Of a stretch of DNA of 64,000 nt, positions 41,996 through 51,338 are shown piece by piece. Where the stretch lies: positions 806,001 to 870,000 of the forward strand of contig NZ_JAUHQA010000001.1 of assembly GCF_030418295.1 (NCBI RefSeq), given 5' to 3'. This DNA comes from Demequina muriae. GTDB taxonomy: Bacteria; Actinomycetota; Actinomycetes; Actinomycetales; Demequinaceae. Positions within the stretch are counted from its first letter, which is position 1; each line of letters starts with the position of its first letter. The translations under genes were made by a program, and so were the position numbers. The notes beneath the pieces were generated by a model. The model was not told the origin of the DNA. It was given only the letters and a program-made list of their open reading frames with translations, and searched no databases.

Positions 41996-44557
41996 TCACT
42001 CCTGGACGCGCTCGGCCACCGCCTCGAGGTCGATCTCGTGCGTGGGCGCCACATCGTCGTTCACATTCGCCGGCAGAGACGGGCGGATGACGGTGCCATC
42101 CGCGCGCACCGTGCCGTGGAACGCCGTGGCGTCGGGCGCTCCAGCAAGACGCGGTCCCTGACCGTCGAGAGGAACCGTCAGCGGCTGCAGCTGCGTGAGC
42201 GAGAACCGCGCGCCGCGCACCTCGACCGAGAGTCCCGGTCCCTCCTCGATGGAGAACGTGACGTCCTCGGGGCGCACCACGACCTTGACGCGCGTGCCGC
42301 GCTGGCTGAGACGGAACGTCAGCGAGTCCCACCCGTCGGGCAGACGTGGGTCGAACTTGAGCACGTCGTTCTGGTCGCGGAAGCCGCCGAACCCGTACAC
42401 GAGAGCCGACCACACGCCGCCGGTGGAGGCGACGTGCACGCCGTCAGAGGCGTTCGAGTGCAGGTCTCCGAGGTCGACGTAGAGACTGTCCCAGAAGTAG
42501 CGCAGCGCGAGTTCGTGGTAGCCCACCTCGGCCGCGATGATCGACTGCACCACGCCGGAGAGCGTCGAGTCGCCCGTCGTGATCGGGTCGTAGTAGTCGA
42601 AGTCCGCCTTCTTCTGCTCGGCGGTGAAGTCCTCGCCCTGCAGGAACAGCGCGAGCACCACATCCGCCTGCTTGAGGACCTGGAAGCGGTAGATGACCAG
42701 CGGATGGAAGTGCAGCAGCAGCGGGCGCTTCTCGGCCGGCGTGTTCGCGAGATCCCACACCTCGCGCTCGTTGAACAGCGCGTCCTGCGGGTGGATGCCG
42801 AGCTGCTCGTCCCAGAGGATAGCCATCCCGTCGGCAGCGCGCTCCCATTCCTGGATCTCCTGCTCGGTGACCTCGAGGCGCGACACGAGCCGCGAGAACT
42901 GGTCGGGCCAGCGGTCCTGGAGCTTGCGCACGCTCTCGGCTGCGCACCGGAGGTTGAACCGCGCCATCACGTTCGTGTACAGGTTGTCGTTGACCACCGT
43001 GGTGTACTCGTCCGGACCGGTGACGCCGTGGATGCGGAACGACTCCCCGTTGCCTGCCACGCGGCGCCAGAAGCCCAGATCCGCCCACATGCGGGCGGTC
43101 TGCACCAGGATGTCGATGCCCTCCCGCGCCAGGAAGTCGTCGTCGCCGGTGGCGCGCACGTACTTGTCGATCGCATAGGCGATGTCGGCGTCGATGTGAT
43201 ACTGCGCGGTGCCGGCCGCGTAGTACGCGGAGGCCTCTTCGCCGTTGATGGTGCGCCATGGGAACAGCGCGCCGTTCTGCGCCAGCTCCCCCGCGCGCCT
43301 CTCGGCCGCACCGAGCATGCGGTAGCGGTACCGCAGCGCGTTGCGCGCGATCACCGGGGAGGTGTAGGTGAAGAAGGGCAGGGCGTAGATCTCGGAGTCC
43401 CAGAAGTAGTGACCCCCGTAGCCGGACCCGGTGACGCCCTTGGCCGCGATGCCGTGGCCATCGCCACGCGCGGCCGCCTGGGCCAGCTGGAAGAGGTTCC
43501 ACCGCACCGCCTGCTGGACGCTGTCGTGCCCCTCGATCTCCACGTCGGAACGGTCCCAGAAGTCCGCGAGCCACTGGCGCTGGTCCTCAAACTGAGTGCT
43601 GATGCCCTCGGAGCGCACGCGGTCGAGAGTGCGGTTGCAGCGGTCGGCCAGCTCGCGCGCGGGCACGGCCCGCGACGTGTGATAGCTGACCACCTTGGTG
43701 AGCGAGAAGGTCTGGCCCGGCTTGGCGCGCGCTCGGAACACGTGCTTGGCGTAGTCCTGCTCCACCTCGGTGACCCGGTCGTAGTCGTCCTCGAAGTCGA
43801 CCCAGTGCTCCATCGCCGTCGCGAGGGTCATGTCGGAGCTGGCCGCCTGGTACCCCAGGACCACGCGGTCGCCCTCGGCGTGGTGGAGGCGCGGCTCGAG
43901 CACGCGGGTCTCGAGGCGCTCCGCCTTGCGCGGGTCGGCGATGACGTCGGGAGACGGGTTGGCGCGGTACTCGTCGAGACCCGCCTGACGATTGAGGAGC
44001 TGCGACGAGATGGCGATGGGCGCCTCCTCGTCGAGCAGCGTGACCTCGAACGTCATGAGCGCGAGGTGGCGCTGCGCGAAGGACACCATGCGCTTGGATC
44101 GCACCCGCACGCGGTTGCCCGACGGCGTGCGCCACAGCAGATCACGGGACAGCACTCCGTCGCGCATGTCCAGGACGCGCGAATAGCTCACGAGGTCGGC
44201 GATGGACAGCAGCAGCGGCTCGTCGTTGACGTAGAGGCGGATGATCTTGGGATCGGGCACGTTGACGATGGTCTGGCCCGTGCGCGCGAAGCCGTACGCC
44301 TCCTCCGCGTGCAGGATCTTCCAGGTCTCGTGGAAGCCGTTGATGAAGGTGCCGTGCGCATGCGCATCGTGCCCGTCCTCGACGTTTCCTCGCAGTCCCA
44401 GGTAGCCGTTGCCGACCGCGAACAACGTCTCCGTGACGCCGATGTCCTTGCGGGAGAACTCGGTCTCCACCAGGCGCCATGGGTCGACGGGGAACCGGAG
44501 CCGGTCCAAGTAGTCCGGGGCGCTGTTGTCCCCGAACGGGCGGTGCGCAGCCTTCAC
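41996..44557 (-). CDS. Glycoside hydrolase family 65 disaccharide phosphorylase
   Basis: 853 aa, cytoplasmic. Phosphorolysis of an alpha-disaccharide (maltose, trehalose, kojibiose or nigerose) to beta-glucose 1-phosphate and glucose. N-terminal beta-sandwich (ETLFAVGNGYLGLRGNVEDG), then the (alpha/alpha)6 barrel with the KGVTGSGYGGHYFWDSEIYALPFFTYTSP block, the catalytic Glu in RIHGVTGPDEYTTVVNDNLYTN and the phosphate-site HxHSS-like region (THG..., HVASTGGVWSALVYGFGG). The specificity cannot be fixed by eye. ATG at 44557 overlaps the beta-phosphoglucomutase stop by 4 bp, which supports a phosphorylase rather than a hydrolase. Confidence 0.9.
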   Translation of the reverse strand: MKAAHRPFGDNSAPDYLDRLRFPVDPWRLVETEFSRKDIGVTETLFAVGNGYLGLRGNVEDGHDAHAHGTFINGFHETWKILHAEEAYGFARTGQTIVNVPDPKIIRLYVNDEPLLLSIADLVSYSRVLDMRDGVLSRDLLWRTPSGNRVRVRSKRMVSFAQRHLALMTFEVTLLDEEAPIAISSQLLNRQAGLDEYRANPSPDVIADPRKAERLETRVLEPRLHHAEGDRVVLGYQAASSDMTLATAMEHWVDFEDDYDRVTEVEQDYAKHVFRARAKPGQTFSLTKVVSYHTSRAVPARELADRCNRTLDRVRSEGISTQFEDQRQWLADFWDRSDVEIEGHDSVQQAVRWNLFQLAQAAARGDGHGIAAKGVTGSGYGGHYFWDSEIYALPFFTYTSPVIARNALRYRYRMLGAAERRAGELAQNGALFPWRTINGEEASAYYAAGTAQYHIDADIAYAIDKYVRATGDDDFLAREGIDILVQTARMWADLGFWRRVAGNGESFRIHGVTGPDEYTTVVNDNLYTNVMARFNLRCAAESVRKLQDRWPDQFSRLVSRLEVTEQEIQEWERAADGMAILWDEQLGIHPQDALFNEREVWDLANTPAEKRPLLLHFHPLVIYRFQVLKQADVVLALFLQGEDFTAEQKKADFDYYDPITTGDSTLSGVVQSIIAAEVGYHELALRYFWDSLYVDLGDLHSNASDGVHVASTGGVWSALVYGFGGFRDQNDVLKFDPRLPDGWDSLTFRLSQRGTRVKVVVRPEDVTFSIEEGPGLSVEVRGARFSLTQLQPLTVPLDGQGPRLAGAPDATAFHGTVRADGTVIRPSLPANVNDDVAPTHEIDLEAVAERVQE

Positions 44558-45306
44558 TGGTCGATCAGCTCCTCAAGGTCGTCCACGACGACGTCCGCGC
44601 CGTTGTCGATCAGCGTCTGCGCTCCCGCACCGCGATCGACTCCGACCACGAGACCGAAGTCGCCGGCCGCGCCCGCCTGGACGCCGGACAGGGCGTCCTC
44701 GACGACCACCGACACCTCATCGGTGACGCCGAGCCGACGCGCTGCGAGAGAGAACATGTCGGGGGCGGGCTTGCCTGCGATGCCCTCGGTCGCGACCACG
44801 TTGCCGTCGACCACGACGTCGAAGCGGGGCGCGAGGCCCGCGGCGGCGAGGACGGCGGGCGCATTGCGCGAGCTGGACACGACTGCCATCGGGACGCCGA
44901 GCGCCTCAAGATGATCGAGGAGGGCAACTGAGCCCGGATACGCCTCGACCCCTTCCTCGTGGAGGATGGCCTCGAAGGCATCGTTCTTGACGTTTCCGAC
45001 TCCGCAGATGGTCTCCGTGCCAGGCGCATCCGCCGGCGTGCCCTCGGGCAGCACCACGCCGCGGGAGGCCAGGCAGGCCCGGACGCCGTCGTAGCGGGGC
45101 TTGCCGTCGACGTACGCGAAGTAGTCGTCGTCGGTGTACTCCGGCGTGATGCCGTGAGCGGTGAAGTAGTCCGTGAACATGCGATTCCACGCCTTCATGT
45201 GCACCTCGGCGGTGGGCGTCAGCACGCCGTCGAGGTCGAACAGCGCCGCGCCGAAGCGGCGGTCCTCCCATTGGGGGATGGCCCAGGCAGTGTGCATCGT
45301 GGTCAC
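44554..45306 (-). CDS. Beta-phosphoglucomutase family HAD phosphatase
   Basis: 250 aa. Converts beta-glucose 1-phosphate to glucose 6-phosphate through an aspartyl-phosphate. HAD motif I ALFDLDGVLTPTAEVH (nucleophile Asp near residue 26 and acid/base Asp two further), cap residues VDGKPRYDGVRACLASRG, motif II VVSSSRNAPAVL, motif III KPAPDMF and motif IV VEDALSGVQAGAAG. The GTG at 45306 has GGGAGGA; an ATG three codons later is possible. Upstream partner of the GH65 gene. Confidence 0.88.
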   Translation of the reverse strand: MTTMHTAWAIPQWEDRRFGAALFDLDGVLTPTAEVHMKAWNRMFTDYFTAHGITPEYTDDDYFAYVDGKPRYDGVRACLASRGVVLPEGTPADAPGTETICGVGNVKNDAFEAILHEEGVEAYPGSVALLDHLEALGVPMAVVSSSRNAPAVLAAAGLAPRFDVVVDGNVVATEGIAGKPAPDMFSLAARRLGVTDEVSVVVEDALSGVQAGAAGDFGLVVGVDRGAGAQTLIDNGADVVVDDLEELIDQ

Positions 45307-45379
45307 AGGTCCTCCCTCATGCGTTCCTCTGGTGTGGTGGCGCACAGGCACGACGGAAGGCCTGCCACCGGCACTCTCG

Positions 45380-45410
45380 ATAGTAGTGACGCAGGCGGGG
45401 GGTCTGTCCA
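45380..45410 (-). promoter_or_regulatory. Possible promoter of the GH65 operon
   Basis: On the minus strand TGGACA (45410-45405) and TACTAT (45385-45380) are separated by 19 bp, slightly longer than ideal, about 75 bp before the GTG. No clear operator was seen around it. Confidence 0.35.
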
Positions 45411-45445
45411 TACTCCGCGCAAGGAGGACGCCCGATGGGCCGAGG

Positions 45446-46018
45446 TCACGATCGGGTGTGGAAGCGCTGCTGAGCGGACTCGAGGCCGTCGCCGAGGATC
45501 GCCTCGACCGCATCGGCCGCGTCGTCGATCAGCAGCGGCAGCTCCTTGCGCTCCGTCGACGAGAACGGTTTGAGCACGTACGCGGCCGGATCCATCCGCC
45601 CGGGTGGACGCCCGATGCCCACACGCACCCGCACGTAGTCAGGAGTGTCCAGCGCCTTCGCCACATCCTTGAGACCGTTGTGCCCTCCGGTGCCCCCGCC
45701 GCGCTTGAGACGCAGGGTCCCGAAGGGGAGGTCGAGCTCGTCGTGAACGACGATCACGGACGTCGGGTCGACCGAGTGGTACTTCGCGAGGGACGAGACC
45801 GGCCCGCCGCTGATGTTCATGTACGACATCGGGACGCCCAGCACCACCGGCGTCCCCGCGAGGCGCACTGTCGCCGTCCGGGTGCGCGTCTTCTTGTGCA
45901 CCGACAGCGAAGCGGCGCCCCGGCGGGCGAGCTCGTCCACGACCATCTGGCCCACGTTGTGACGCGTGGCGGCGTACTCCTCGCCCGGATTTCCCAGGCC
46001 GATCACGAGCGCGCTCAT
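45446..46018 (-). CDS. pth: Peptidyl-tRNA hydrolase
   Basis: 190 aa. Recycles peptidyl-tRNA dropped by ribosomes. LVIGLGNPGEEYAATRHNVGQMVVD (residues 4-28) contains the catalytic His and Asn; PMSYMNISGGPV, VVHDELDLPFGTLRLKRGGGTGGHNGLKDV and YVRVRVGIGRPPG follow. ATG at 46018 gives the normal length; in-frame codons upstream belong to the intergenic hairpin region. Downstream of rplY, the usual pairing. Confidence 0.95.
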   Translation of the reverse strand: MSALVIGLGNPGEEYAATRHNVGQMVVDELARRGAASLSVHKKTRTRTATVRLAGTPVVLGVPMSYMNISGGPVSSLAKYHSVDPTSVIVVHDELDLPFGTLRLKRGGGTGGHNGLKDVAKALDTPDYVRVRVGIGRPPGRMDPAAYVLKPFSSTERKELPLLIDDAADAVEAILGDGLESAQQRFHTRS

Positions 46019-46050
46019 GGCCTCCCCCGTCTGCGTGCCTCGGACGCGAA

Positions 46051-46077
46051 ACGCCCGCCACCAAGGGTGACGGGCGT
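46051..46077 (-). terminator. Hairpin between rplY and pth
   Basis: ACGCCCGCCACC (46051-46062) and GGTGACGGGCGT (46066-46077) pair at 11 of 12 positions, giving a 3-nt loop. On the minus strand the stem is followed by TTTCG, so partial termination after rplY is likely. Confidence 0.6.
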
Positions 46078-46094
46078 CTCGCATGTCAGAGATG

Positions 46095-46727
46095 TCAGTT
46101 CTCGTCGTCCTCGGACGCGGACTCGTCGGAGGAGCCCTCGTCGTCGCCACCAGCGGCGGCGGCCTCGTCGGCCTCCTCCTCGGCAGCGGTGCGCGGCACG
46201 GAGATGTGGACGATCAGCTGCTCGGGGTCGCCCTCGAGCTCCGAGCCCTGGGGCAGCGTGATGTCGCCGGCCAGCAGCTTGTCGCCCTCCTCCATGCCGT
46301 CGATCGACACGGTGATGTACTCCGGAAGGTGCGTCGCCTCGGCGAGGATCTCCAGCGAGTTGATCTCGAGCACGTGGATGGTGCCGGGGGCGGACTCGCC
46401 CTCGAGGTGCACGGGCACGTCGACCGTGATCTTCTCGCCCTTCTTCACGATGAGCAGGTCGACGTGGACGATGGTGCGCTTGATCGGATCGCGCTGAACG
46501 TCCTTCGCGATCGACAGCGTCTTCTTGCCATCGATGTCGATGCTCAGGAGCGCGTTCGGGTTCTTGAGCGCCATCATGGTCTCGTGACCCGGCAGCACGA
46601 TGTGATCGGGGGCGGTGCCGTGGCCGTAGAGCACGGCCGGGATCTTGTCGGTGGCACGGATGCGGCGGGCGAAGCCCTTGCCGAACTCGGTGCGGTGCTC
46701 GGCGACGAGCGTCAGTTTGTCAGCCAT
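46095..46727 (-). CDS. rplY: 50S ribosomal protein L25/general stress protein Ctc
   Basis: 210 aa. Binds 5S rRNA. N-terminal L25 domain (LVAEHRTEFGKGFARRIRATDKIPAVLYGHG), then the TL5/Ctc C-terminal domain (HLEGESAPGTIHVLEINSLEILAEATHLPEYITVSI). The last ~30 residues are an acidic Glu/Asp/Ser tail. ATG at 46727 with GAGGAG upstream. Confidence 0.95.
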   Translation of the reverse strand: MADKLTLVAEHRTEFGKGFARRIRATDKIPAVLYGHGTAPDHIVLPGHETMMALKNPNALLSIDIDGKKTLSIAKDVQRDPIKRTIVHVDLLIVKKGEKITVDVPVHLEGESAPGTIHVLEINSLEILAEATHLPEYITVSIDGMEEGDKLLAGDITLPQGSELEGDPEQLIVHISVPRTAAEEEADEAAAAGGDDEGSSDESASEDDEN

Positions 46728-46887
46728 GGGGTTCTCCTCGGATTCGGTCAGATGCTGGGCGCCAAGGCAAGGCAGGCTCTCATGAAGCATCTGCCGCGTC
46801 GATCACGGAGAGCCCGGAGGCCTCCCTCGCCGAGGAACTCGCCCATCATACCTGAGCGCCCCGCACCTGGGGGCGCCCTGGCGCTGA

Positions 46888-46909
46888 CGGCCGATGCGCG
46901 CATCGGCCG
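46888..46909. repeat. Perfect 22-bp palindrome of paired octamers
   Basis: CGGCCGATGCG (46888-46898) is followed at once by its exact complement (46899-46909). It sits in the divergent gap between rplY and the DUF1206 gene, with a second hairpin (GCGCCCC/GGGGCGC, 46856-46876) nearby. It could be a protein binding site or a terminator remnant. Confidence 0.7.
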
Positions 46910-46981
46910 CACGTGCGCGCACCCCGGCCCTCTGGCACTCTCAGGGGGAATGGCAGACGATCCCTTCGACGTTGGAGCACC

Positions 46982-47776
46982 ATGACCTCGACACATTCCT
47001 CCAGTGCCCGCAGCGGCACCTCCGGCGACGCGTGGGAGAAGGCGGCCCGCGCGGGCTATGCCGTCTCGGGCGTCCTTCACATCGTGCTGGGAGTGCTCAT
47101 CGCGCGCATCGCTTTCGGCAGCGGAGAAGAGGCCGACCAGTCCACCGCGCTGGCCAGCATCAGCGAGAACGCGTTCGGGGGCGTCGTGCTGTGGTTCGCC
47201 GTCGCCGCGTTCGTGGCGCTCGGCGCGTGGCAGGCAGCCGATGCGCTACGCGGCTCCGACAAGTCCGACCGGCTCAAGTCGGCGGGCAAGGCAGTCCTGT
47301 ATGCAGCGCTCGCCTTCACCGCCGGATCGGTCGCGATAGGCTCCGGAGGCGGTTCCAGTGGCGACTCGCAGGCTCAGGGATTCGCCGGCGACCTCATGGC
47401 GGCCCCCGCAGGGCGTGTGCTCGTCGGGGCCGTCGGCCTCGGCATCATCGCCGGCGCCGCGTTCCACGTCTACAAGGGCTGGACCCAGAAGTTCCGCGAG
47501 GACCTGCGGGCAACTGGGGGATCCGAAGTGTCGAAGGGCGTGACCGTCACCGGCACGGTGGGCTACATCGCCAAGGGCGTCGCCCTGGGAGTGGTCGGCG
47601 GGCTGTTCGCCTTCGCCGCCGTCACGGCCGACCCCGAGAAGGCGCAGGGAATCGACGGCGCGATCGAGAGCCTCCTGGGAGCCCCTGGCGGCCAGCTGAT
47701 CGTCGTGCTCGTCGGCGTGGGCTTCGGCGCCTACGGCCTGTACTCGTTCGCAAGGGCGCGCTACGCGCGCATGTGA
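46982..47776 (+). CDS. DUF1206 membrane protein
   Basis: 264 aa. Three repeats of a two-helix unit, six membrane segments in all, as in DUF1206: AWEKAARAGYAVSGVLHIVLGVLIARIAFG..., SAGKAVLYAALAFTAGSVAIG and TVGYIAKGVALGVVGGLFAFAAVTADP. The G-Y/L-x2-K/G-V repeats are clear. Function unknown. ATG at 46982 with GGAGCA upstream. The PAP2 gene follows after 7 bp. Confidence 0.88.
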   Translation: MTSTHSSSARSGTSGDAWEKAARAGYAVSGVLHIVLGVLIARIAFGSGEEADQSTALASISENAFGGVVLWFAVAAFVALGAWQAADALRGSDKSDRLKSAGKAVLYAALAFTAGSVAIGSGGGSSGDSQAQGFAGDLMAAPAGRVLVGAVGLGIIAGAAFHVYKGWTQKFREDLRATGGSEVSKGVTVTGTVGYIAKGVALGVVGGLFAFAAVTADPEKAQGIDGAIESLLGAPGGQLIVVLVGVGFGAYGLYSFARARYARM

Positions 47777-47783
47777 GGCGACG

Positions 47784-48542
47784 ATGATCGGTCACGGACC
47801 TGGGACGACTGCGCCCACCGCCCGGATGGCGGGCCGCGCCCTCGCGACGCGAGTCCTGGTGCCCACCGCGGCACTGTGGGTCGCCGTCGTCGGCGCCGGA
47901 TTCCTCGTCGTCGACGTGCTCGCTCTCGATGAGCGCGCGATCAATGCGGCGTTCGAGGACGCGCGCACCCCTGCGCTCAACGACGTCTCGGCTGTCGTGT
48001 CGCGGCTCGGCGACACGGAGGTGCTCATCGCCACGTGCCTGCTGGTGGCGGCCTTCATCTGGTGGCAGTCGCGTCAATGGTGGTTCGCGATGGTGCCCGT
48101 GCTGGCGCTCGGACTCCAGGCGCTCGTCTTCATCACCTCGTCGATCGTGGTGGGGCGCTCGCGACCCGAGGTCGAGCCCCTGAGTCACGCGCCTCCCACG
48201 TCGAGCTTCCCGAGCGGTCACACGGGTGCGACGGCCGCCGCCTATCTGGCGTTCGCGCTCTGCGCGACCCGCATCCGCCACACGGGCCTGCGCATCACCA
48301 TTCAGGTGCTGTGCGTGGTGATGCCCATCGCGATGGCCGTGTCCCGCATCTACCGCGGCATGCACCATCCGACGGACGTCATCATGGGTCTCATCGTGGG
48401 GGCGACGTGCGCCCTCATCGCGTGGAACTGGCTTCCCACCAGGGACGCCGCGGAGCGAGTGATCGAGGCGACCGCCGCAGACGACTCCGCCCGCGCATCG
48501 GCCCGCATGCCGAGCGAGCGCGACGGGACGACGACGGGCTGA
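47784..48542 (+). CDS. PAP2-family phosphatase, membrane-bound
   Basis: 252 aa with about six membrane segments. The three lipid-phosphatase motifs are present: VVGRSRPEVEP (weak KxxxxxxRP), FPSGHT with the catalytic His, and SRIYRGMHHPTDVIMG. Candidate substrates are polyprenyl diphosphate or phosphatidic acid phosphates on the outer membrane face. The C-terminal ~35 residues are a charged tail. ATG at 47784, seven bases after the DUF1206 gene, so probably co-transcribed. Convergent with prs, three bases apart. Confidence 0.85.
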   Translation: MIGHGPGTTAPTARMAGRALATRVLVPTAALWVAVVGAGFLVVDVLALDERAINAAFEDARTPALNDVSAVVSRLGDTEVLIATCLLVAAFIWWQSRQWWFAMVPVLALGLQALVFITSSIVVGRSRPEVEPLSHAPPTSSFPSGHTGATAAAYLAFALCATRIRHTGLRITIQVLCVVMPIAMAVSRIYRGMHHPTDVIMGLIVGATCALIAWNWLPTRDAAERVIEATAADDSARASARMPSERDGTTTG

Positions 48543-48545
48543 CGC

Positions 48546-49526
48546 CTAGACGTTGCCCTGGAAGAGGCTCGTGACCGAGCCGTCGTCGAAGACTTCTCGC
48601 ACCGCCCGAGCGATGAGCGGCGCGATCGACAGCACGGTGAGCTTGTCGAACTGCTTCTCTTCGGAGATCGGCAGGGTATCGGTCACCACGACCTCCGAGA
48701 TCTGCGAGTCGCGCAGGCGCTCCATGGCCGGTCCGGACAGCAGCCCGTGCGTCGACGCCACGATCACGTCCTTGGCGCCGTTCTCGAACAGCGCTTCGGC
48801 CGCCTGGACGATGGTGCCGCCCGTGTCGATCATGTCGTCCACGAGCACGCACGTCCGGCCCTTGACCTGACCCACGAGTTCGTGGACCTTGACCTGGTTG
48901 GGCACCGACGGGTCGCGACGCTTGTGAATGATCGCGAGCGGAGCCCCCAGGTGATCCGACCACTGGTCGGCGAGGCGCACGCGCCCCGCATCCGGGGACA
49001 CGATGGTGAGGTTGTCGGGCGAGACCCTGGTGCGCACGTACTGAGCGAGCAGCGGCATGGCCCACAGGTGGTCGACAGGGCCGTCGAAGAATCCCTGAAT
49101 CTGCGCAGTGTGCAGGTCGATCGACATGATGCGGTCGGCGCCAGCGGTCTTGAACAGGTCGGCCATGAGGCGCGCGGAGATGGGCTCGCGGCCCTTGTGC
49201 TTCTTGTCCTGCCGGGCGTAGCCGTAGCAAGGGATCACGACGGTGATCTGCTTGGCCGAGGCGCGCTTGAGCGCGTCGACCATGATCAGCTGCTCCATGA
49301 TCGCCTCGTTGATCGGCGCCGCGTGCGACTGGATCACGAACGCATCGGCCCCGCGCACGCTCTCGCCGAACCGGACGTACAGCTCGCCGTTGGCGAAGGT
49401 GTACGCGGTGGTCGGAAGGAGCTCGATTTCGAGGTCACGCGCGACTGCCGTCGCAAGATCAGGGTGCGCACGGCCTCCCGCCACCACCATCCGTCGCTCA
49501 CTCGCGTGCGAGATCTCTGCGCTCAT
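48546..49526 (-). CDS. prs: Ribose-phosphate pyrophosphokinase
   Basis: 326 aa. Makes PRPP from ribose 5-phosphate and ATP. GGRAHPDLATAVARDL at the N-terminus, FANGELYVRFGESVRG, FVIQSHAAPINEAIMEQLIMVDALKRASAKQITVVIPCYGYARQDKK, the catalytic IMSIDLHTAQIQGFFDGPVDHL and the PRPP loop VLVDDMIDTGGTI. ATG at 49526 overlaps the glmU stop (ATGA). Confidence 0.96.
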   Translation of the reverse strand: MSAEISHASERRMVVAGGRAHPDLATAVARDLEIELLPTTAYTFANGELYVRFGESVRGADAFVIQSHAAPINEAIMEQLIMVDALKRASAKQITVVIPCYGYARQDKKHKGREPISARLMADLFKTAGADRIMSIDLHTAQIQGFFDGPVDHLWAMPLLAQYVRTRVSPDNLTIVSPDAGRVRLADQWSDHLGAPLAIIHKRRDPSVPNQVKVHELVGQVKGRTCVLVDDMIDTGGTIVQAAEALFENGAKDVIVASTHGLLSGPAMERLRDSQISEVVVTDTLPISEEKQFDKLTVLSIAPLIARAVREVFDDGSVTSLFQGNV

Positions 49527-51085
49527 GCGTCTCCCTTGGAGTCGTCGGCCGTCGCGGCCGGTGAAGTCGACGATAGCCCGTCGGCGTTGTCGTCAGCATC
49601 TGTTGCCCGCTTGGCCGCCTCGGCCGAGGTCGTGCCGGCGCGACGCCGCGCGACCCATCCCTCGACGGTCTGCTGCGGTGACGAGTTGATGGCGAGCGCG
49701 CCTGGTGGCACGTCGTGGCGCACCGTCGTGCCCGCGCCGGTGTAGGCGCCGTCGCCGATGGTGAGCGGCGCGATCAAGGTGTTGTCCGAGCCGATCCGCA
49801 CGTGCGATCCGACGGTGGAGCGGTGCTTGTTGACGCCGTCGTAGTTGACGAAGATGGTGCCGGCCCCCACGTTCGTGCCCTCGCCGATCTCCGCGTCGCC
49901 GACGTAGCTGAGGTGAGGCACCTTGGCGTTCGGGCCGATGACCGAGTTCTTGACGCCCACGAACTCTCCGACCTTGCCGCCCTCGCCGACGACGCTGCCG
50001 GGCCGCAGGTGGGCGAACGGACCTACGGTCGCGCCCGCACCGATCTGCGCGCGCTCGGCGTGAGTGCGCACCACGACGGCGCCGGGACCCACGAGAACGT
50101 CCGTCAGCGTGCAGTCGGGACCGACCGTCGCGCCGGTGGCGATCTCCGTCTGCCCGTGCAGCTGCGTGCCGGGAAGGATGGTGGCGTCTGGCGCGAGGGT
50201 CGCGTCTGCGTCGATCCAGGTGGTCGCGGGGTCCACGATGCTGACGCCCTCGCGCATCCATCGCTGCAGGATCCGGTCGTTGAGCGCCTTGCCCGCCGCC
50301 GCGAGCTGAACTCGGTCGTTCACGCCCTCGGTCGCCCTGGCGTCGGGCGCCACGAACGGGAACACGTGACCGCCGTCGCCCCGGGCGATCGCCACCACGT
50401 CGGTGAGATACATCTCGCCCTGCGCGTTGTCCTGGCCCAGGCGCGCGAGCGCGTCGCGCAGCACCGCCGCATCGAACACATAGATGCCGGCGTTGATCTC
50501 GGTGATCGCGCGCTGCTCCGCGCTTGCGTCCTTGTGCTCGACGATCTCGACCACCTCGTCGGTGCCGGCGTCGCGCACCACGCGCCCATACCCGGTGGGG
50601 TCGTCGACGCGCGCGGTCAGGAGCGTCACGGCAGCGCCGGACTCATCATGAGCATCAACCAGCGCGCCCAGGAGATCGCCGTCGACGAGCGGCACATCGC
50701 CGCTGGTGACGACCACGGCGCCGTCGAGCTGAGTGTCGAGCACCGAGATGTCGCCCACCTCTCCGCCCGCGACGCGCGCCGCGACGGCAGTGGCGTCAAG
50801 GGTCGAGAGCCCGCAGTACACCGCGCGGCCCGTTCCGGGGATCTCGTCCTGGTCCGCCAGCAGCGCGTGCGGCGCGATCTCACGGATGTGAGCCGCGACG
50901 CGTTCACGATCATGACGGACGACGACGGCCACCCGGTGCGGCTCCAATGCGGCGGCGGCCGTGAGCGCGTGGCCCACGAGCGAGCGCCCGGCGATCGAGT
51001 GCAGCACCTTGGGAGTGGCCGACTTCATGCGGGTGCCTGCGCCGGCGGCGAGGATCATCACGGCGGCGGGTCGCGTGCGGCTCAC
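49523..51085 (-). CDS. glmU: Bifunctional GlmU (uridyltransferase / glucosamine-1-P acetyltransferase)
   Basis: 520 aa. Makes UDP-GlcNAc for the cell wall. N-terminal pyrophosphorylase motif ILAAGAGTRMKSATPKVLH (residues 11-29), TSGDVPLVDG, GYGRVVRD and INAGIYVFD. The C-terminal left-handed beta-helix has hexapeptide repeats (IGAGATVGPFAHLRPGSVVG, NVGAGTIFVNYDGVNKHRSTVG) with the catalytic His region intact. An Ala/Asp-rich tail of ~40 residues is typical of actinobacteria. The GTG at 51085 has GGGAG upstream. Coupled to prs. Confidence 0.96.
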   Translation of the reverse strand: MSRTRPAAVMILAAGAGTRMKSATPKVLHSIAGRSLVGHALTAAAALEPHRVAVVVRHDRERVAAHIREIAPHALLADQDEIPGTGRAVYCGLSTLDATAVAARVAGGEVGDISVLDTQLDGAVVVTSGDVPLVDGDLLGALVDAHDESGAAVTLLTARVDDPTGYGRVVRDAGTDEVVEIVEHKDASAEQRAITEINAGIYVFDAAVLRDALARLGQDNAQGEMYLTDVVAIARGDGGHVFPFVAPDARATEGVNDRVQLAAAGKALNDRILQRWMREGVSIVDPATTWIDADATLAPDATILPGTQLHGQTEIATGATVGPDCTLTDVLVGPGAVVVRTHAERAQIGAGATVGPFAHLRPGSVVGEGGKVGEFVGVKNSVIGPNAKVPHLSYVGDAEIGEGTNVGAGTIFVNYDGVNKHRSTVGSHVRIGSDNTLIAPLTIGDGAYTGAGTTVRHDVPPGALAINSSPQQTVEGWVARRRAGTTSAEAAKRATDADDNADGLSSTSPAATADDSKGDA

Positions 51086-51202
51086 CGGGCTCCCTTCTGC
51101 TGCCCCTCACGGGGCGTTCAACTGCTGCGGGCACCACTCTACCGGCGGCCGGACCATGCGTCCCACGCGCATCGGCCGTCGCCTCTGCCCATCCCTCCGT
51201 GA

Positions 51203-51291
51203 ACTGCGAACCACATATGCCCGCGACACGCCGGGAATGGCCCCTTCTCGGCCCTCTGCACCGGGTGTCGCACGGAGAAGTGGTTCGCAGT
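51203..51291. repeat. Intergenic hairpin element, copy C
   Basis: Outer arms ACTGCGAACCA (51203-51213) and TGGTTCGCAGT (51281-51291) are perfect; inner CGACAC (51224-51229) pairs with GTGTCG (51265-51270). The first 13 bases (TGAACTGCGAACC) are identical to copy B at 27276, and both right halves read GGGTGTCG...GAGAAGTGGT. It lies between tRNA-Gln and glmU. Confidence 0.65.
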
Positions 51292-51338
51292 GAAAGCGGG
51301 GCCACGGCTGGAGGGAGGTGGTGGGGTGGTGGCGAGGG

